Shown here one piece after another: positions 1 through 8,831 of a stretch of 64,000 nucleotides of DNA. Both the position numbers and the translations under genes were made by a program. Below the pieces are notes generated by a model. It saw only the letters and a list, made by a program, of their open reading frames with translations. It was not told the origin of the DNA and made no database searches. The number at the start of each line of letters is the position of its first letter. Positions within the stretch are counted from its first letter, which is position 1. This DNA comes from Arthrobacter sp. B1I2. GTDB taxonomy: Bacteria; Actinomycetota; Actinomycetes; Actinomycetales; Micrococcaceae. Location: positions 1,984,001 through 2,048,000 of the forward strand of contig NZ_JAUSYC010000001.1 of the NCBI RefSeq assembly GCF_030816485.1. Reading direction: 5' to 3'.

Positions 1-98
1 AGCGCGAAAACCACTGCTGCAACCCCAGCCAGCGGGGCCAGGACCACCACGCCGTGAATCAACAGAATGTGGGCCGGAAGGCCGGCGATCTCCAACAC
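1..98 (-). CDS. Membrane protein, N-terminal fragment cut by window edge
   Basis: The minus strand opens with a GTG at 98, about 7 nt after an AGGAG ribosome site. It reads about 32 residues (start MLEIAGLPAHILLIHG) into the window edge without a stop. The sequence turns strongly hydrophobic from about residue 10, so this is the first membrane segment of an integral membrane protein. Actinobacterial four-helix membrane proteins of unknown function start similarly, but that is recollection, not something I can test. It lies just downstream of, and on the same strand as, the VIT-family gene, so the two may be co-transcribed. The function is unknown. Confidence 0.5.
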   Translation of the reverse strand, partial: MLEIAGLPAHILLIHGVVVLAPLAGVAAVVFA

Positions 99-137
99 GT
101 GGACGCTCCTGACAGTAGTGGACCGGGGTAAGAGGGA

Positions 138-860
138 CTAGGCGATGCCGGTGGTGCCCAGCAGGCTTCCCACCGCAAACGTGAACGCCATGGCCAGCGC
201 TCCGCCCACCACCAGCCGGAGGGTCGCCCTGCGCTTGGAGCTTCCGCCGATTTTGGCGCTGACTGTCCCGGTCAGGGCGAGCGCCAGGATCACGGCAACG
301 AATGTGACCGGAATACGCGCTTCTTCAGGCGGGAAAATGATGGCCAGCATGGGAAGTACGGCGCCGACCGTGAATGCGATGGCGGAGGCGAAGGCTGCGT
401 GCCAGGGGCTCACCACCTCCTCTTCGTCGATGTTCAGTTCGGCGGACAGGTGCGCCTTGAGTGCGTCCTTGGCCGTCAATTCTTCGGCAACTGTGCGTGC
501 GGTGGCTTCGCTGAGCCCCTTGGCCTGGTAGATGTGGGCAAGTTCCGCCAGCTCGCCGTCGGGATCGTCCCTGAGCTCCTGGCGTTCCTTTTCAATCAGT
601 GCCCGCTGGCTGTCACTCTGGCTGCTCACGGAAACATATTCGCCCAGTGCCATGGACACGGCTCCGCCCACTACCGCTGCAGTGCCGGCCACCAGGATCG
701 GCGCCAGGTCGTTGGTCACGCCTGCCACGCCCACCACGGTTGCCGCCACGGAAACGATGCCGTCGTTCGCACCGAGCACACCGGCCCGCAGCCAGTTAAG
801 GCGGCTTGCCACGCTGCTGTCATGCGGTTCGTCGTGGCTCAGCTTCAGGGTTTCAGACAT
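138..860 (-). CDS. VIT1/CCC1-family transporter
   Basis: The 240-residue integral membrane protein belongs to the VIT1/CCC1 family, which moves Fe2+ or Mn2+ across membranes. The first helix carries the family signature GANDGIVSVAATVVGVAG (about residues 30-47), followed by GGAVSMALGEYVSVSSQSD. A charged cytoplasmic stretch (about 85-140, rich in E, D, K) corresponds to the metal-binding region, and three hydrophobic segments fill the C-terminal half. I take the ATG at 860 (MSETLKLSHDEPHD). The 16 extra codons upstream encode an unlikely Cys- and Pro-containing leader. The metal is inferred from family only. Confidence 0.88.
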   Translation of the reverse strand: MSETLKLSHDEPHDSSVASRLNWLRAGVLGANDGIVSVAATVVGVAGVTNDLAPILVAGTAAVVGGAVSMALGEYVSVSSQSDSQRALIEKERQELRDDPDGELAELAHIYQAKGLSEATARTVAEELTAKDALKAHLSAELNIDEEEVVSPWHAAFASAIAFTVGAVLPMLAIIFPPEEARIPVTFVAVILALALTGTVSAKIGGSSKRRATLRLVVGGALAMAFTFAVGSLLGTTGIA

Positions 861-960
861 GCTGGCAGTAAAGCACTGCACGGGCCCCCGCGCCACGAAG
901 GTTTGCATCCCCTAACAGGGGCAGTAAGGGGAACGACCCCAAGGAACTGTCCGTGGAAGA

Positions 961-1236
961 CTAACCGCTGGTGCGTGGGCCGTTCATCTGGTCCGCATAG
1001 GGTGCGTGCAGCGGCGGCTTCTCCGCGATAATTTCGTTGCAGGCCAGGGCCAGCAGGTCGCGCTGGATGACGGGCAGCGAGATGAGGCCCTGCACATATG
1101 CCTGCACCTCGTACTCGCCGGCGGAACCGGTCATGCTGAAGTACCGCAGCCACAGTTCTCCCACGGTGATGTCAGCCGCGGCCAAGGCATCCTTAAGCTG
1201 GCCCCGCTGCTCCGGTTCATGCGGATCAAAACCCAA
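961..1236 (-). CDS. Small conserved hypothetical protein
   Basis: This 91-residue acidic protein (start MGFDPHEPEQRG) is the last gene of a minus-strand run that begins near 2434. It starts 9 nt after the stop of the ANTAR regulator and is probably co-transcribed with it. I recognise no domain. A middle stretch (ITVGELWLRYFSMTGSAGEYEV) looks helical and well folded, and there are no cysteines except one near residue 66. There is no signal peptide or membrane segment. The link to the regulator rests on position only. Confidence 0.7.
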   Translation of the reverse strand: MGFDPHEPEQRGQLKDALAAADITVGELWLRYFSMTGSAGEYEVQAYVQGLISLPVIQRDLLALACNEIIAEKPPLHAPYADQMNGPRTSG

Positions 1237-1245
1237 CGCTGCCCC

Positions 1246-1962
1246 CTACGATCCCGCAGGCGGCACCCTGGTGGCCACTTGCTCGCTGGCCTCAACCAGG
1301 GTGACACCTGACACCCGCGCGTTTTGAATCAATTGCTGCAGAGCCCTGTCCTGGCCGATGCCCTGCCGCTCCATCAGCATCCCGCAGGCACGGCTGATGG
1401 TGTCCCGGCTGGCCAGGCTGACCCTGAGGCTTTCGGACATACGGAGCGGGGTTTCGGTACTTTGGATGTGGGCGAGCAGGGTGGCTGCCGTTTCAGCAAA
1501 CAGCGACAGGGCCTTCCCCGTTGACTCGTCGTACTGCCCGGGCAGCGCCGAATAGATCTTGAAGGCACCCAGCGTTTCCTTCCCCGCAATCAGCGGAGCG
1601 CTCACCACTGACCGGACCGGGAGTGACGCCACGGCGGACTGCCAGCGCGGCCAGCGGGTGTCGGTCAGGAGGTCGTCGATGATGACCACTTTTCCAGCCG
1701 CCCAGGCAGTAATGCAGGGGCCTTCGCCGAGCTCGTACTGGCCGGCATCGAGCTGCTCCACCAGGGCATCAGTGGCAGCGTTGCTTGTGCGCTTGCCTTC
1801 GGCGTCCATTAAGGACACCCCGGCTCCGGGCGTGCCCGGAAGCGACTCCTTGATGGCCTGGGCCAGGAGTGAGACCGCGCGGTCCACCTTTTCCTCAGTC
1901 AGCAGGAGCCCGCGGATGCGGGCCACGGCCGCGGTCAGATCGTCCAGTGGCAGCTGATTCAT
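1246..1962 (-). CDS. GAF and ANTAR domain RNA-binding regulator
   Basis: The 238-residue protein has an N-terminal GAF sensor domain (about 15-160, with ELGEGPCITAWAAGKVV and APLIAGKETLGAFKIYS). A C-terminal ANTAR domain follows (about 175-235: SLASRDTISRACGMLMERQGIGQDRALQQL). ANTAR domains bind two-hairpin RNA elements and antiterminate transcription. GAF-ANTAR proteins are abundant in actinobacteria, where the GAF ligand is mostly unknown. Its start overlaps the stop of the preceding small gene by 4 nt (1959-1962), so translation is coupled. I could not find its RNA target in this window. Confidence 0.9.
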   Translation of the reverse strand: MNQLPLDDLTAAVARIRGLLLTEEKVDRAVSLLAQAIKESLPGTPGAGVSLMDAEGKRTSNAATDALVEQLDAGQYELGEGPCITAWAAGKVVIIDDLLTDTRWPRWQSAVASLPVRSVVSAPLIAGKETLGAFKIYSALPGQYDESTGKALSLFAETAATLLAHIQSTETPLRMSESLRVSLASRDTISRACGMLMERQGIGQDRALQQLIQNARVSGVTLVEASEQVATRVPPAGS

Positions 1963-2180
1963 TCCGTCACCAAATCATCCTGGTCCGGGACCTCCATCTG
2001 GAACCCGCAGGCGCAGCGCAGCACGCTGGTTGCCAGGTACACGGTCAAGGCCTCCGGCAGCCGGTTGGTGAGGCAACTGCCATGGAAGCTGCGCATGTCG
2101 GCGCCCGCAACGCCCATCGGTTGGCCGCAGTGCATATAGTGCCCGTTGACGTACAGGACGTCGAACCGCGTGGACATCAT
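1959..2180 (-). CDS. Small cysteine-containing hypothetical protein
   Basis: The 73-residue protein starts MMSTRFDVLYVNG and has four cysteines near residues 18, 36, 56 and 58 plus several histidines (HYMHCG, CAC). This pattern suits a small metal-binding fold, although no named family is evident. Its ATG at 2180 overlaps the preceding stop by 4 nt, and its own stop overlaps the ANTAR gene start by 4 nt. It therefore sits between two translationally coupled genes. A longer reading frame extends upstream, but that part is antisense-like and overlaps the preceding gene. Confidence 0.7.
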   Translation of the reverse strand: MMSTRFDVLYVNGHYMHCGQPMGVAGADMRSFHGSCLTNRLPEALTVYLATSVLRCACGFQMEVPDQDDLVTE

Positions 2181-2434
2181 GCCACTGCCGGGTAGCTGCA
2201 GAGGATGTAGTCCGTGGCGGCAGGCCCGGTCATCCGCAAGTGGCTGTTCCGGATGTCCACGCCGCAACGCAGCATGCCGGCCCGGAAGGCCTGGTCCGAT
2301 TTGGGGGTCAAGCCATGCAGGGCCGACCAGCTCACGTACAGGCCGTACAGGCAGTCGGGACGCAAGGGAAATTCGCCGAAGGGATCGGGGGTGGTGGCTT
2401 CGTTGAGGAACTGTTGGAACTGCGATAACGCCAT
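2177..2434 (-). CDS. Hypothetical protein, D5 primase C-terminal-like small domain
   Basis: The 85-residue protein starts MALSQFQQFLNEATTPD. The stretch LRPDCLYGLYVSWSALHGLTPKSDQAFRAGM resembles the small winged-helix module found at the C-terminus of D5-like primases (inserted 'Y..YV.W....G..P.S...F...M' pattern). This is my reading of the motif, not a search result. It is the first gene of the overlapping run leading to the ANTAR regulator. No nuclease or ATPase residues are present, so at most it is a stand-alone nucleic-acid-binding domain. Confidence 0.65.
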   Translation of the reverse strand: MALSQFQQFLNEATTPDPFGEFPLRPDCLYGLYVSWSALHGLTPKSDQAFRAGMLRCGVDIRNSHLRMTGPAATDYILCSYPAVA

Positions 2435-2745
2435 GTCAAGGCTCTTTCGCTGCTGCGTCCTGCGCTGCCGTTGCACTACAGCAGCTACTCCTGACGGGCC
2501 GGTGCAGGGGGTCCGAGGAGGACGGGAGCGTGGTTCCCGTCACAAGTTCGAATTTACCCGACCTGTCGGGGGATGTACAGCCGGATGTACAGCCGGGCGC
2601 TGGGCAGCATGGCCCGGCATGGAATGGGCGTTTTAGGCCCTGTACCAACGCCAATCCTCCGGGTACGGTAAAACAAGTAAGCGTACTTACTAACTAGGTA
2701 GCGGGAATGACCGAGGAACAAGGAATCACCCAAGGAGGCAGAACC
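2435..2745. other. Divergent intergenic region with small repeats
   Basis: This 311-nt divergent control region lies between the ANTAR operon (minus) and the gene at 2746 (plus). It holds a perfect 7-bp hairpin, GACGGGA/TCCCGTC (2521-2541). There is also a perfect tandem duplication of the 12-mer GGATGTACAGCC (2571-2594), and an inverted repeat AAGTA-AGCG-TACTT (2675-2688) about 60 nt before the plus-strand gene. No convincing -35/-10 pair stands out. The inverted repeat is the best operator candidate. Confidence 0.4.
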
Positions 2746-3111
2746 ATGAATGACGCACCCCAGCATGAAGTTCCCCAGCAGGATGTCCCCAAGCACAGCG
2801 ACCTGCCCCTGCCGGATTACGACCATCTGCCGGCTGGAACGCTGCCGACGCGGATCACCGGCCTGACTGAAGCGGATGTATCGCAACTGGTTGCGTACGA
2901 GAAGGCGCACGGCAACCGGCTGCCCATCCTCCAGATCCTGGAGCAACGGCTGCAGGCCCTGCAGAACGGCGCCGAGCCCAGCGGCACGCGCACCCCGCCC
3001 ACGCCGGAGGTTCCCGCCAGCCCTGCCACGCCGCAGCCGTCCCGGGTCCCGGGGCCGCCGGTCAACCCGCCATCGCAGGGCGATCCCACCAACCCGGCAC
3101 AGCCGCGCTGA
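2746..3111 (+). CDS. Conserved actinobacterial LPDYD-motif protein
   Basis: The 121-residue soluble protein is translated from ATG 2746 after a strong AAGGAGG site. Residues about 20-75 form the recognisable part: LPLPDYDHLPAGTLPTRITGL, then a helical stretch with TEADVSQLVAYEKAHGNRLPILQILEQRL. This small domain recurs in actinobacterial proteins, some annotated as lipid-droplet-associated. That link is from memory. The last 45 residues are a low-complexity Pro/Ala/Thr tail, probably disordered. It is followed 18 nt later by the M20 peptidase on the same strand. Function unknown. Confidence 0.75.
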   Translation: MNDAPQHEVPQQDVPKHSDLPLPDYDHLPAGTLPTRITGLTEADVSQLVAYEKAHGNRLPILQILEQRLQALQNGAEPSGTRTPPTPEVPASPATPQPSRVPGPPVNPPSQGDPTNPAQPR

Positions 3112-3129
3112 CGGACCGAGGGGACGGAG

Positions 3130-4608
3130 ATGGACGTGCAGGACCACCAGCGTGCCGGCAGCCCACAGGAGCACGACGGCGCCCGGCACCTGCGCGCCCT
3201 TGTCCGCTCACGGGAAGCGGAGCTGCAGCGGCGGCTGGCCGAGTGGGTCCGTATCCCCGGCATCCTGGGCACTCCGGAACATGCCCAGGACCTGCTCCGC
3301 TCGGCCAACTGGCTTGCCGCCGAGTTCCGTGAAGCGGGCTTCCCTGTGGTGGAGGTACTGCCCACAGGGGAGTCCCACACTGTATACGCAGAGTGGTGCG
3401 GAGCCCCGGGGGCGCCCACCGTCCTGGTGTACAGCCACCACGATGTCCGTGCTGCCAAACCGGAGAACTGGGCACTGACGGCACCATTCGAACCGGTGCT
3501 CCGCGAAGGCCGGCTGTACGGCAGGGGTAGCTCGGACGCCAAGGGCCAGGTCCTGGCGCACCTTGAAGCTGTCCGCGCCCACCTGGGGGTTTCGCCGGAC
3601 CCAACCACCGGTAGCGCCCCCAGGATCAACCTGAAGTTCCTCATCGAAGGGGAGGAGGAAGGCGGCTCCCCGCACCTGGCCAAGCTGTTGGAAGGCAACC
3701 GGGAACGGTTCGCCGCAGACCTGGTCCTCTTCTCCGACACCCTCCTCTGGCACGCCGAACACCCGGCCGTTTGCGTGAGCCTGCGCGGCATGCTGAGTGC
3801 GCACCTGGAGGTGTACGGGCCCGGGCGGGACGTGCACAGCGGCGCGGTGTCGGGGAACGCACCCAACCCCGCCTTCGAGCTGGGCCGGCTGCTGGGGATC
3901 ATGCATGACCAGGACGGCCGCGTGGCCATTCCCGGGTTTTACGACGACGTCGAGCCCCTCCCGGCCGACCTCCGGAACGCCCTGGCGGACCTGCCCTTCA
4001 GTGAGGAGGACTGGCTGGCCCGCTCCGAAACCGGAGCCATCACCGGGGAGAAGGGATATACGGTGCTGGAGCGGCTGTGGCTGCGCCCCGCCGTCGAGGT
4101 CACATCCATCATTGCCGGCGACCCGCTGGGCGTGTCCCGTGCCGCCGTACCCGCGGTTGCCTCCGCGGACCTCAGCTTCCGCACCGTTCCCGGCCAGCGG
4201 CTGGAGAAGATTGCCACCCAGCTGCAGGAGTGGGTGGCCGCCACCATCGGTAATGCCTTCGGCCACAGCCTGGTCCCTGACCTGGAAACGGCCCAGGAGC
4301 CGTACCGCACGCCGGACCACCCCGCCGTCGCCGCTTTGGAAAAGGCCATGGCGCTGGGTTTCAACGCGGACCGGACCGGGCGGATGGGCAACGCGGGCGG
4401 TGGCCCTGCCGAACTGCTCAGCCGCACCCTCGCTGCACCCGTGCTGTTCTTCGGCACCGGACTGGTGGAAGACCACTGGCATGACAGCGACGAGAGCGCC
4501 AGCCTTGATGTCCTGGTGAACGGGGCGGTTACGCTGGCCTGCTTCTGGGAGGAACTTGCAGCGAAGCAGGGGAGAGGGGACGACGACGATGGACACCTAC
4601 GGCAATGA
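3130..4608 (+). CDS. M20 family metallopeptidase (dipeptidase type)
   Basis: The 492-residue cytosolic zinc peptidase has the family elements in order. Metal-ligand histidine in VYSHHDV (about 103-109), GRGSSDAKGQ (about 137-146; the second Asp of the usual SDDKG is Ala), catalytic glutamates in LIEGEEEGGSPH (about 176-187), DTLLW, the dimerisation-domain HSGAVSGNAPNP, and a late GGGPAELLSRTL. It probably hydrolyses small peptides or N-acyl amino acids. The ATG follows a GGACGGAG site. Its 3' end overlaps the YbdK-type ligase gene by 20 nt, suggesting one transcript. The substrate cannot be read from sequence. Confidence 0.88.
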   Translation: MDVQDHQRAGSPQEHDGARHLRALVRSREAELQRRLAEWVRIPGILGTPEHAQDLLRSANWLAAEFREAGFPVVEVLPTGESHTVYAEWCGAPGAPTVLVYSHHDVRAAKPENWALTAPFEPVLREGRLYGRGSSDAKGQVLAHLEAVRAHLGVSPDPTTGSAPRINLKFLIEGEEEGGSPHLAKLLEGNRERFAADLVLFSDTLLWHAEHPAVCVSLRGMLSAHLEVYGPGRDVHSGAVSGNAPNPAFELGRLLGIMHDQDGRVAIPGFYDDVEPLPADLRNALADLPFSEEDWLARSETGAITGEKGYTVLERLWLRPAVEVTSIIAGDPLGVSRAAVPAVASADLSFRTVPGQRLEKIATQLQEWVAATIGNAFGHSLVPDLETAQEPYRTPDHPAVAALEKAMALGFNADRTGRMGNAGGGPAELLSRTLAAPVLFFGTGLVEDHWHDSDESASLDVLVNGAVTLACFWEELAAKQGRGDDDDGHLRQ

Positions 4609-5734
4609 CGGCACCGGCGGGGCCGGTGCGGGGAAGCGGACGTTCGGCATCGAGGAGGAACTGCTCCTGGTGGACACCTCCAAGGGGGAGGCAGTGCCCA
4701 TGGCCGGGGAACTTCTGAACCTGTACGTCCGCCCGCTGAAGGCGGGGGCCGGGCCCGTCCTCACGGCTGAGTTCCAGCAGGAAATGATCGAGGTGGTCAC
4801 ACCGCCGCACGCCACGCTGGACGCCCTTCAACAGGACATCGTCGCCGGGCGGGCCATAGCCCACCAGGCTGCGGAGGACGTGGGGGTCAGGGTGGCCGCG
4901 CTGGGCACCTCGCCGCTGCCCGCTGATCCCCACCCCGTGCAGCTGCGCAGGTTCAAGGCGATGACGGAGGAATACGGCCTGACCGCCAGGGAACAGCTCA
5001 CCTGCGGCTGCCACATCCACGTCTCGGTGGAGTCGCCGGAGGAAGCCGTGGCCGTGCTGGACCGCATCCGTATCTGGCTGCCGGTACTCATCGCGCTCAG
5101 CGCCAACTCCCCGTTCTGGCACGGAAAGGACAGCGGCTACGCCAGCTACCGCTCCCAGGTGTGGAACCGCTGGCCCTCCGCCGGGCCGCTGGAGATCCTG
5201 GGCACCCCGGACTCCTACCACCAGCTGGTCCACGACATGGTGAGCACCGGCGTCGCCATGGATGAAGGCATGATCTACTTCGACGCCCGCCTCTCGCGGC
5301 ACTATCCCACCGTGGAGATCCGGGTGGCCGACGTGTGCCTGCGGCCGGAGAACACCGTCCTCCTGGCGGGGATCGCCAGGGGCCTGGTGGAAACCGCCGC
5401 CCGCGAATGGCGGGAGGGCACCGAACCCGTGGCCGTGCCATCGGCACTGCTCCGGCTGGCCGGGTGGAAAGCCAGCCGTTGGGGTCTCCGGGGTGAGCTG
5501 CTGGATCCGCAAACGCACCGCCCGGCGCCCGCGCTCGCCGTCGTAAATTCACTGCTGAACCACATCCGCGGCGCGCTGGAGGACATGGGGGACCTGCACC
5601 GGGTGGAGGAACTGGTGGACAGCGTGCTCGCCGACGGCCCGGGCGCGGTCCGCCAAATGGAGGTGCTGCACCGCACCGGGGACCTGGAGCGGGTGGTGGA
5701 GGACGCGGCGAACTGCACGCTGGAGGCGTCCTAA
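4589..5734 (+). CDS. YbdK-type glutamate-cysteine ligase 2 family protein
   Basis: The 381-residue ATP-dependent carboxylate-amine ligase belongs to the GCS2/YbdK family. Hallmarks are TFGIEEELLLVD at the N-terminus, MIEVVTPPH, GCHIHVSV (about 147-154), RYPTVEIRVADVCLRPE-like motif and SANSPFW. I chose ATG 4589 (MDTYGNDG), which follows GGAGAGGGG; it lies inside the last codons of the peptidase gene. Family members form gamma-glutamyl bonds, but YbdK proteins have weak gamma-glutamylcysteine activity and unclear physiological roles. Coupling with an M20 peptidase hints at metabolism of a gamma-glutamyl or acyl peptide, which is inference. Confidence 0.88.
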   Translation: MDTYGNDGTGGAGAGKRTFGIEEELLLVDTSKGEAVPMAGELLNLYVRPLKAGAGPVLTAEFQQEMIEVVTPPHATLDALQQDIVAGRAIAHQAAEDVGVRVAALGTSPLPADPHPVQLRRFKAMTEEYGLTAREQLTCGCHIHVSVESPEEAVAVLDRIRIWLPVLIALSANSPFWHGKDSGYASYRSQVWNRWPSAGPLEILGTPDSYHQLVHDMVSTGVAMDEGMIYFDARLSRHYPTVEIRVADVCLRPENTVLLAGIARGLVETAAREWREGTEPVAVPSALLRLAGWKASRWGLRGELLDPQTHRPAPALAVVNSLLNHIRGALEDMGDLHRVEELVDSVLADGPGAVRQMEVLHRTGDLERVVEDAANCTLEAS

Positions 5735-5748
5735 ACCCCAAGCAGGCG

Positions 5749-7383
5749 TCAGTAGGTGGTGGCGTTGGGAAGGATGAACGGTGGCCTTGGCGCCTGGGTG
5801 AAGTCGAAGGCGGCGGCCAGGTCTCCCAGCTGCGGGTTGTTCTCGCGGACCCCGGGGCGGTTGTCCGGCCGGCCGTCGGTGGCGGGGTCGATGCGCTCGC
5901 CGCCCAGGAAGTCATCCTCGATGAACTTGAAATAGGCATCGTGGCTGAGGACCTGGTGGTCGATGTACCCCTTCTTCGCGTAGGGGCTGATCACCAGGGC
6001 GGGGACGCGCAGCCCGTAGCCGTTGCCGTCGGCCACGGGCGGGACAACGTGGTCGTAAAACCCGCCCCAGTCATCCCACGTGAGGAAGATGGCCGTGCTT
6101 TCCCAGTCCGGACCGCTCATGATGGCGTTGACCAGCCCGGCCACATATTGCTGCCCTGTGTTGATCTTGGCCGGCGGATGTTCGCTGACCAAGTCGGTGG
6201 GCGCCACCCAGGTGACGGCGGGAAGCCTGCCGTTCCGGGCGTCGTCGTAGAAGCCGTCCAGCGGCTTGATGTTGCCCAGTTCGCCGTTCTCCTTCACGGT
6301 GTCGAAGTACGGAAGCGGGTTCCACCGCCCCGGTGTTTCGGCGTCCTGCTCCACAGGGGTGCAGGTGGCGGCATCGTTGCGGCAGTCAGGTTCGGTGCCC
6401 TCGAACACGTAGTAGGCCCAGCTCACCGAGTGTTTGTGCAGCAGGTAGGTCAGGTCGGTCCAGGCGTAGTTCGGCAGCTTGAGGTTCCTGGCCGCCTCTG
6501 TCAGCTTCTCTTTCAGGGCCGCGGGGACGTCCGCCGAGTCGACGGCGGCGCGGCAGGCAGGGTATGAATCGGTGGGCTTGCAGTTGGTACTGACAAGCTG
6601 GCCGATCTGGGCGGCAAGGTCGGGGCTGATGCCCACCGCCTGCAGGGCATCCCGGCAGGGCGCCAGGTCAGCCCCGGCCCGGCACCTGCCGATCAGGCTT
6701 TCCTCAAGTTCCTGCTTTTCCGGCTCCGGGTCCAGGCTCAGCAGCGCATCAGTGCACGACGACGGGTCCCCGGCCCTGGTGCACTTGGCGGCCCATTCGG
6801 ACACCAGGTAGAGGTGGGCTGCAAGGCTCCCGGCGGCCGCGGACGTGAACATGCGGTCCTGCAGCACGAAGTTGTCGGCGTAGGCCCAGTAGGCGGGCAG
6901 CTCATTGCGGTCGTGGTAACCCAGCACGTCCGTGGCCTTCGGGCCGTACCGGCAGTCAGTGGCAGTGGGCGCACAGTGGGCGATGTCCTTTTCGGCCTGG
7001 GCCACGAACCCGTCCATGGCGCCGTTGTTGATGTCGGCCGCTGCGTCAGCCGGGCTGTGGGGGCCGCCCGCGTTGATGTTGGTGCGGTCGTGGAAGGGCC
7101 GTGAACAGCCGCCGTGGGCCGGGTCCGGGAGGCACACCGCGGGCTGGCCGTCCTTCATGGGGATGCCGTCGGCGCCGGGGTAGGTGCCGAAGTAGCTGTC
7201 GAAGGACCTGTTTTCCTGGGTAATGATCACCACGTGCTTGATTTTGGAGATCCCCGGATCAGGCGCGGAGGATGTCCAGGCGCGCAGTGCGGCGGGAACT
7301 ACGACGGCGAGAATCACCAAAACCGCCACTGTCACGGCAGCGGCCAGGACAGTCCGCCGTCGGCCCTTCCCTGGCGGCCGCAC
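5749..7383 (-). CDS. Secreted phospholipase C / phosphoesterase family protein
   Basis: The 544-residue protein has one N-terminal membrane or signal segment (about 11-33) and then the phosphoesterase domain. [26 protein letters not shown] matches the metal-site signature of non-haemolytic phospholipase C and AcpA-type enzymes. Later family motifs include [29 protein letters not shown] and [13 protein letters not shown]. Several cysteine pairs fit an exported protein. It starts with GTG 7383, one nucleotide after the stop of the upstream phosphoesterase gene, so the two are one transcript. It probably releases phosphate from phospholipids or phosphate esters; the substrate is inferred. Confidence 0.88.
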   Translation of the reverse strand: MRPPGKGRRRTVLAAAVTVAVLVILAVVVPAALRAWTSSAPDPGISKIKHVVIITQENRSFDSYFGTYPGADGIPMKDGQPAVCLPDPAHGGCSRPFHDRTNINAGGPHSPADAAADINNGAMDGFVAQAEKDIAHCAPTATDCRYGPKATDVLGYHDRNELPAYWAYADNFVLQDRMFTSAAAGSLAAHLYLVSEWAAKCTRAGDPSSCTDALLSLDPEPEKQELEESLIGRCRAGADLAPCRDALQAVGISPDLAAQIGQLVSTNCKPTDSYPACRAAVDSADVPAALKEKLTEAARNLKLPNYAWTDLTYLLHKHSVSWAYYVFEGTEPDCRNDAATCTPVEQDAETPGRWNPLPYFDTVKENGELGNIKPLDGFYDDARNGRLPAVTWVAPTDLVSEHPPAKINTGQQYVAGLVNAIMSGPDWESTAIFLTWDDWGGFYDHVVPPVADGNGYGLRVPALVISPYAKKGYIDHQVLSHDAYFKFIEDDFLGGERIDPATDGRPDNRPGVRENNPQLGDLAAAFDFTQAPRPPFILPNATTY

Positions 7384-7384
7384 C

Positions 7385-8578
7385 TCAGGACCCTGGCCGG
7401 AAGACGTCGCTGCCGAAGGTCTTCATGCCGGGGTCGCCGGCCAGCCCGAGCCGCGGGAGGTGGAAGAAATCCTCGATGGTGGCCAGCAGGCTGTAGTGGT
7501 TGTAGGCCTGGTCTGACGAGGTGCCCGGGGCGCTGAACGGGGAGAGGACCAGCGTGCCCACCCTGCCCCCGGCAGCACCGCCGGCGGGACTTCCCGCGTC
7601 TCCCGCAGAGGGGCCCGCGGCGCCGCCCTCGGCCTCGTCGAAGGTGATGACCAGCATGCCATCCTGCTTGTACGCCGGGGAGGACAGGATGGCCGGCACC
7701 TGGTGCTTGAGCCACCCGTCCACCGCCCCCAGGCCCCCATTGGTGCCGTCAGCGCAGGTGCTGTCGTGCCCGTCGTGGCAGAGGTTGGGGGTGATGTAGG
7801 CAAGGTTCGGTGTGGTGTCCGCGGACTTCAAATCGCCCGCAAGCTCCGAAAAGTTGACCACGTTCCTGGCGCACTCCGGCGACGACGTGATGGAACGGAA
7901 GTAGACGAAGGGATTGTGGTGCGTGGAGTACCCACCGTCCGCGTTGGCCTTGGAGTGGTTGTCGGATTCTCCCAGGACCGGGTGCTCACAGGGCTGCTCC
8001 ATGTCCTCCATGTAGCCCTTCCAGGTCTTGCCCTGGGCGCTCAGCTGCCCGGCCAGGGTCTGGGTCTGCTCCGGGTAGACGCAGCCCTGGCCCTGCAGCG
8101 TGCCCGCCCCGTCGGTACCCGTGGAGCTGAACTCGGTATAGGTCCCGCAGTCCTCCTCGGTATCGCCGTTGGGCCGCTGCCCGGAAATCTGGGCCAGATA
8201 GTTGGGCAGGGAGTGGTGGGCTATGCCGTAGTAGTTCCTGAGCAGCACGCCCTTCTTCCGGAGCGTTCCGGACAGGTACGGGGCGGGGGAGTTGCCACCC
8301 CATACCTCGTCGTAGCCCTTGTTTTCGAGGTTGATCACGAACACATGCTGGGGCGTGCCTGCCTTCCGGGAACCTGCCTGCTGCGGCGGGGCGTCTTGGG
8401 AGGGCGGGGCGCCTTCGGAGGGTGTGGCATCTTGGGAGGGCGTGGCGTCTTGGGGCGCCGGAGACGGCGCGGGAGCCTGGCAGGCCACGAGGGCGGACAG
8501 GAACAGTGCCAGCACCGGCAACAACGCCGGGGAGTGCCGCCGCAGGGCAGCGGAGGAACGCACTGATCTTCGGTTCAC
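7385..8578 (-). CDS. Lipoprotein phosphoesterase / acid phosphatase family
   Basis: This 397-residue exported protein has a lipobox LSALVAC (Cys about 33). A Pro/Ser linker of degenerate repeats follows ([21 protein letters not shown]). The phosphoesterase domain has [33 protein letters not shown] and [10 protein letters not shown], the same superfamily as its downstream neighbour but a shorter, AcpA-like version. I prefer GTG 8578, preceded by GGAGG, over an upstream GTG at 8605. It is the promoter-proximal gene of the pair. Together they look like a cell-surface phosphate-scavenging unit. No Pho box could be identified by eye. Confidence 0.83.
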   Translation of the reverse strand: MNRRSVRSSAALRRHSPALLPVLALFLSALVACQAPAPSPAPQDATPSQDATPSEGAPPSQDAPPQQAGSRKAGTPQHVFVINLENKGYDEVWGGNSPAPYLSGTLRKKGVLLRNYYGIAHHSLPNYLAQISGQRPNGDTEEDCGTYTEFSSTGTDGAGTLQGQGCVYPEQTQTLAGQLSAQGKTWKGYMEDMEQPCEHPVLGESDNHSKANADGGYSTHHNPFVYFRSITSSPECARNVVNFSELAGDLKSADTTPNLAYITPNLCHDGHDSTCADGTNGGLGAVDGWLKHQVPAILSSPAYKQDGMLVITFDEAEGGAAGPSAGDAGSPAGGAAGGRVGTLVLSPFSAPGTSSDQAYNHYSLLATIEDFFHLPRLGLAGDPGMKTFGSDVFRPGS

Positions 8579-8831
8579 GGGCGGCCTCCGCGGTCTTGTT
8601 TCCACCTACGCCCCAGCGCTGGGCTCACTCTTGCACACCGATGCCGCGTTTTGCAGGGGCAAAGGCTGTGAATTGGCCGTTAAACCGGCCGCACGGCCCC
8701 GCCCTTCAGCCGTAGGTCTTTCTGCCCTAGAAGGTGGTGACCTGCAGGCGTTGACTTGCAGCATGGGCGGTTTACGCCCTCCCGGGACGGAAACGCGCAA
8801 GGCTACCTGCCCGGATCTGAAAGGAATTACA

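Noticed and set aside
3208..4596. Long open frame antisense to the M20 peptidase
   Set aside because: It is a shadow of the GC-rich codon pattern of the real gene on the plus strand.
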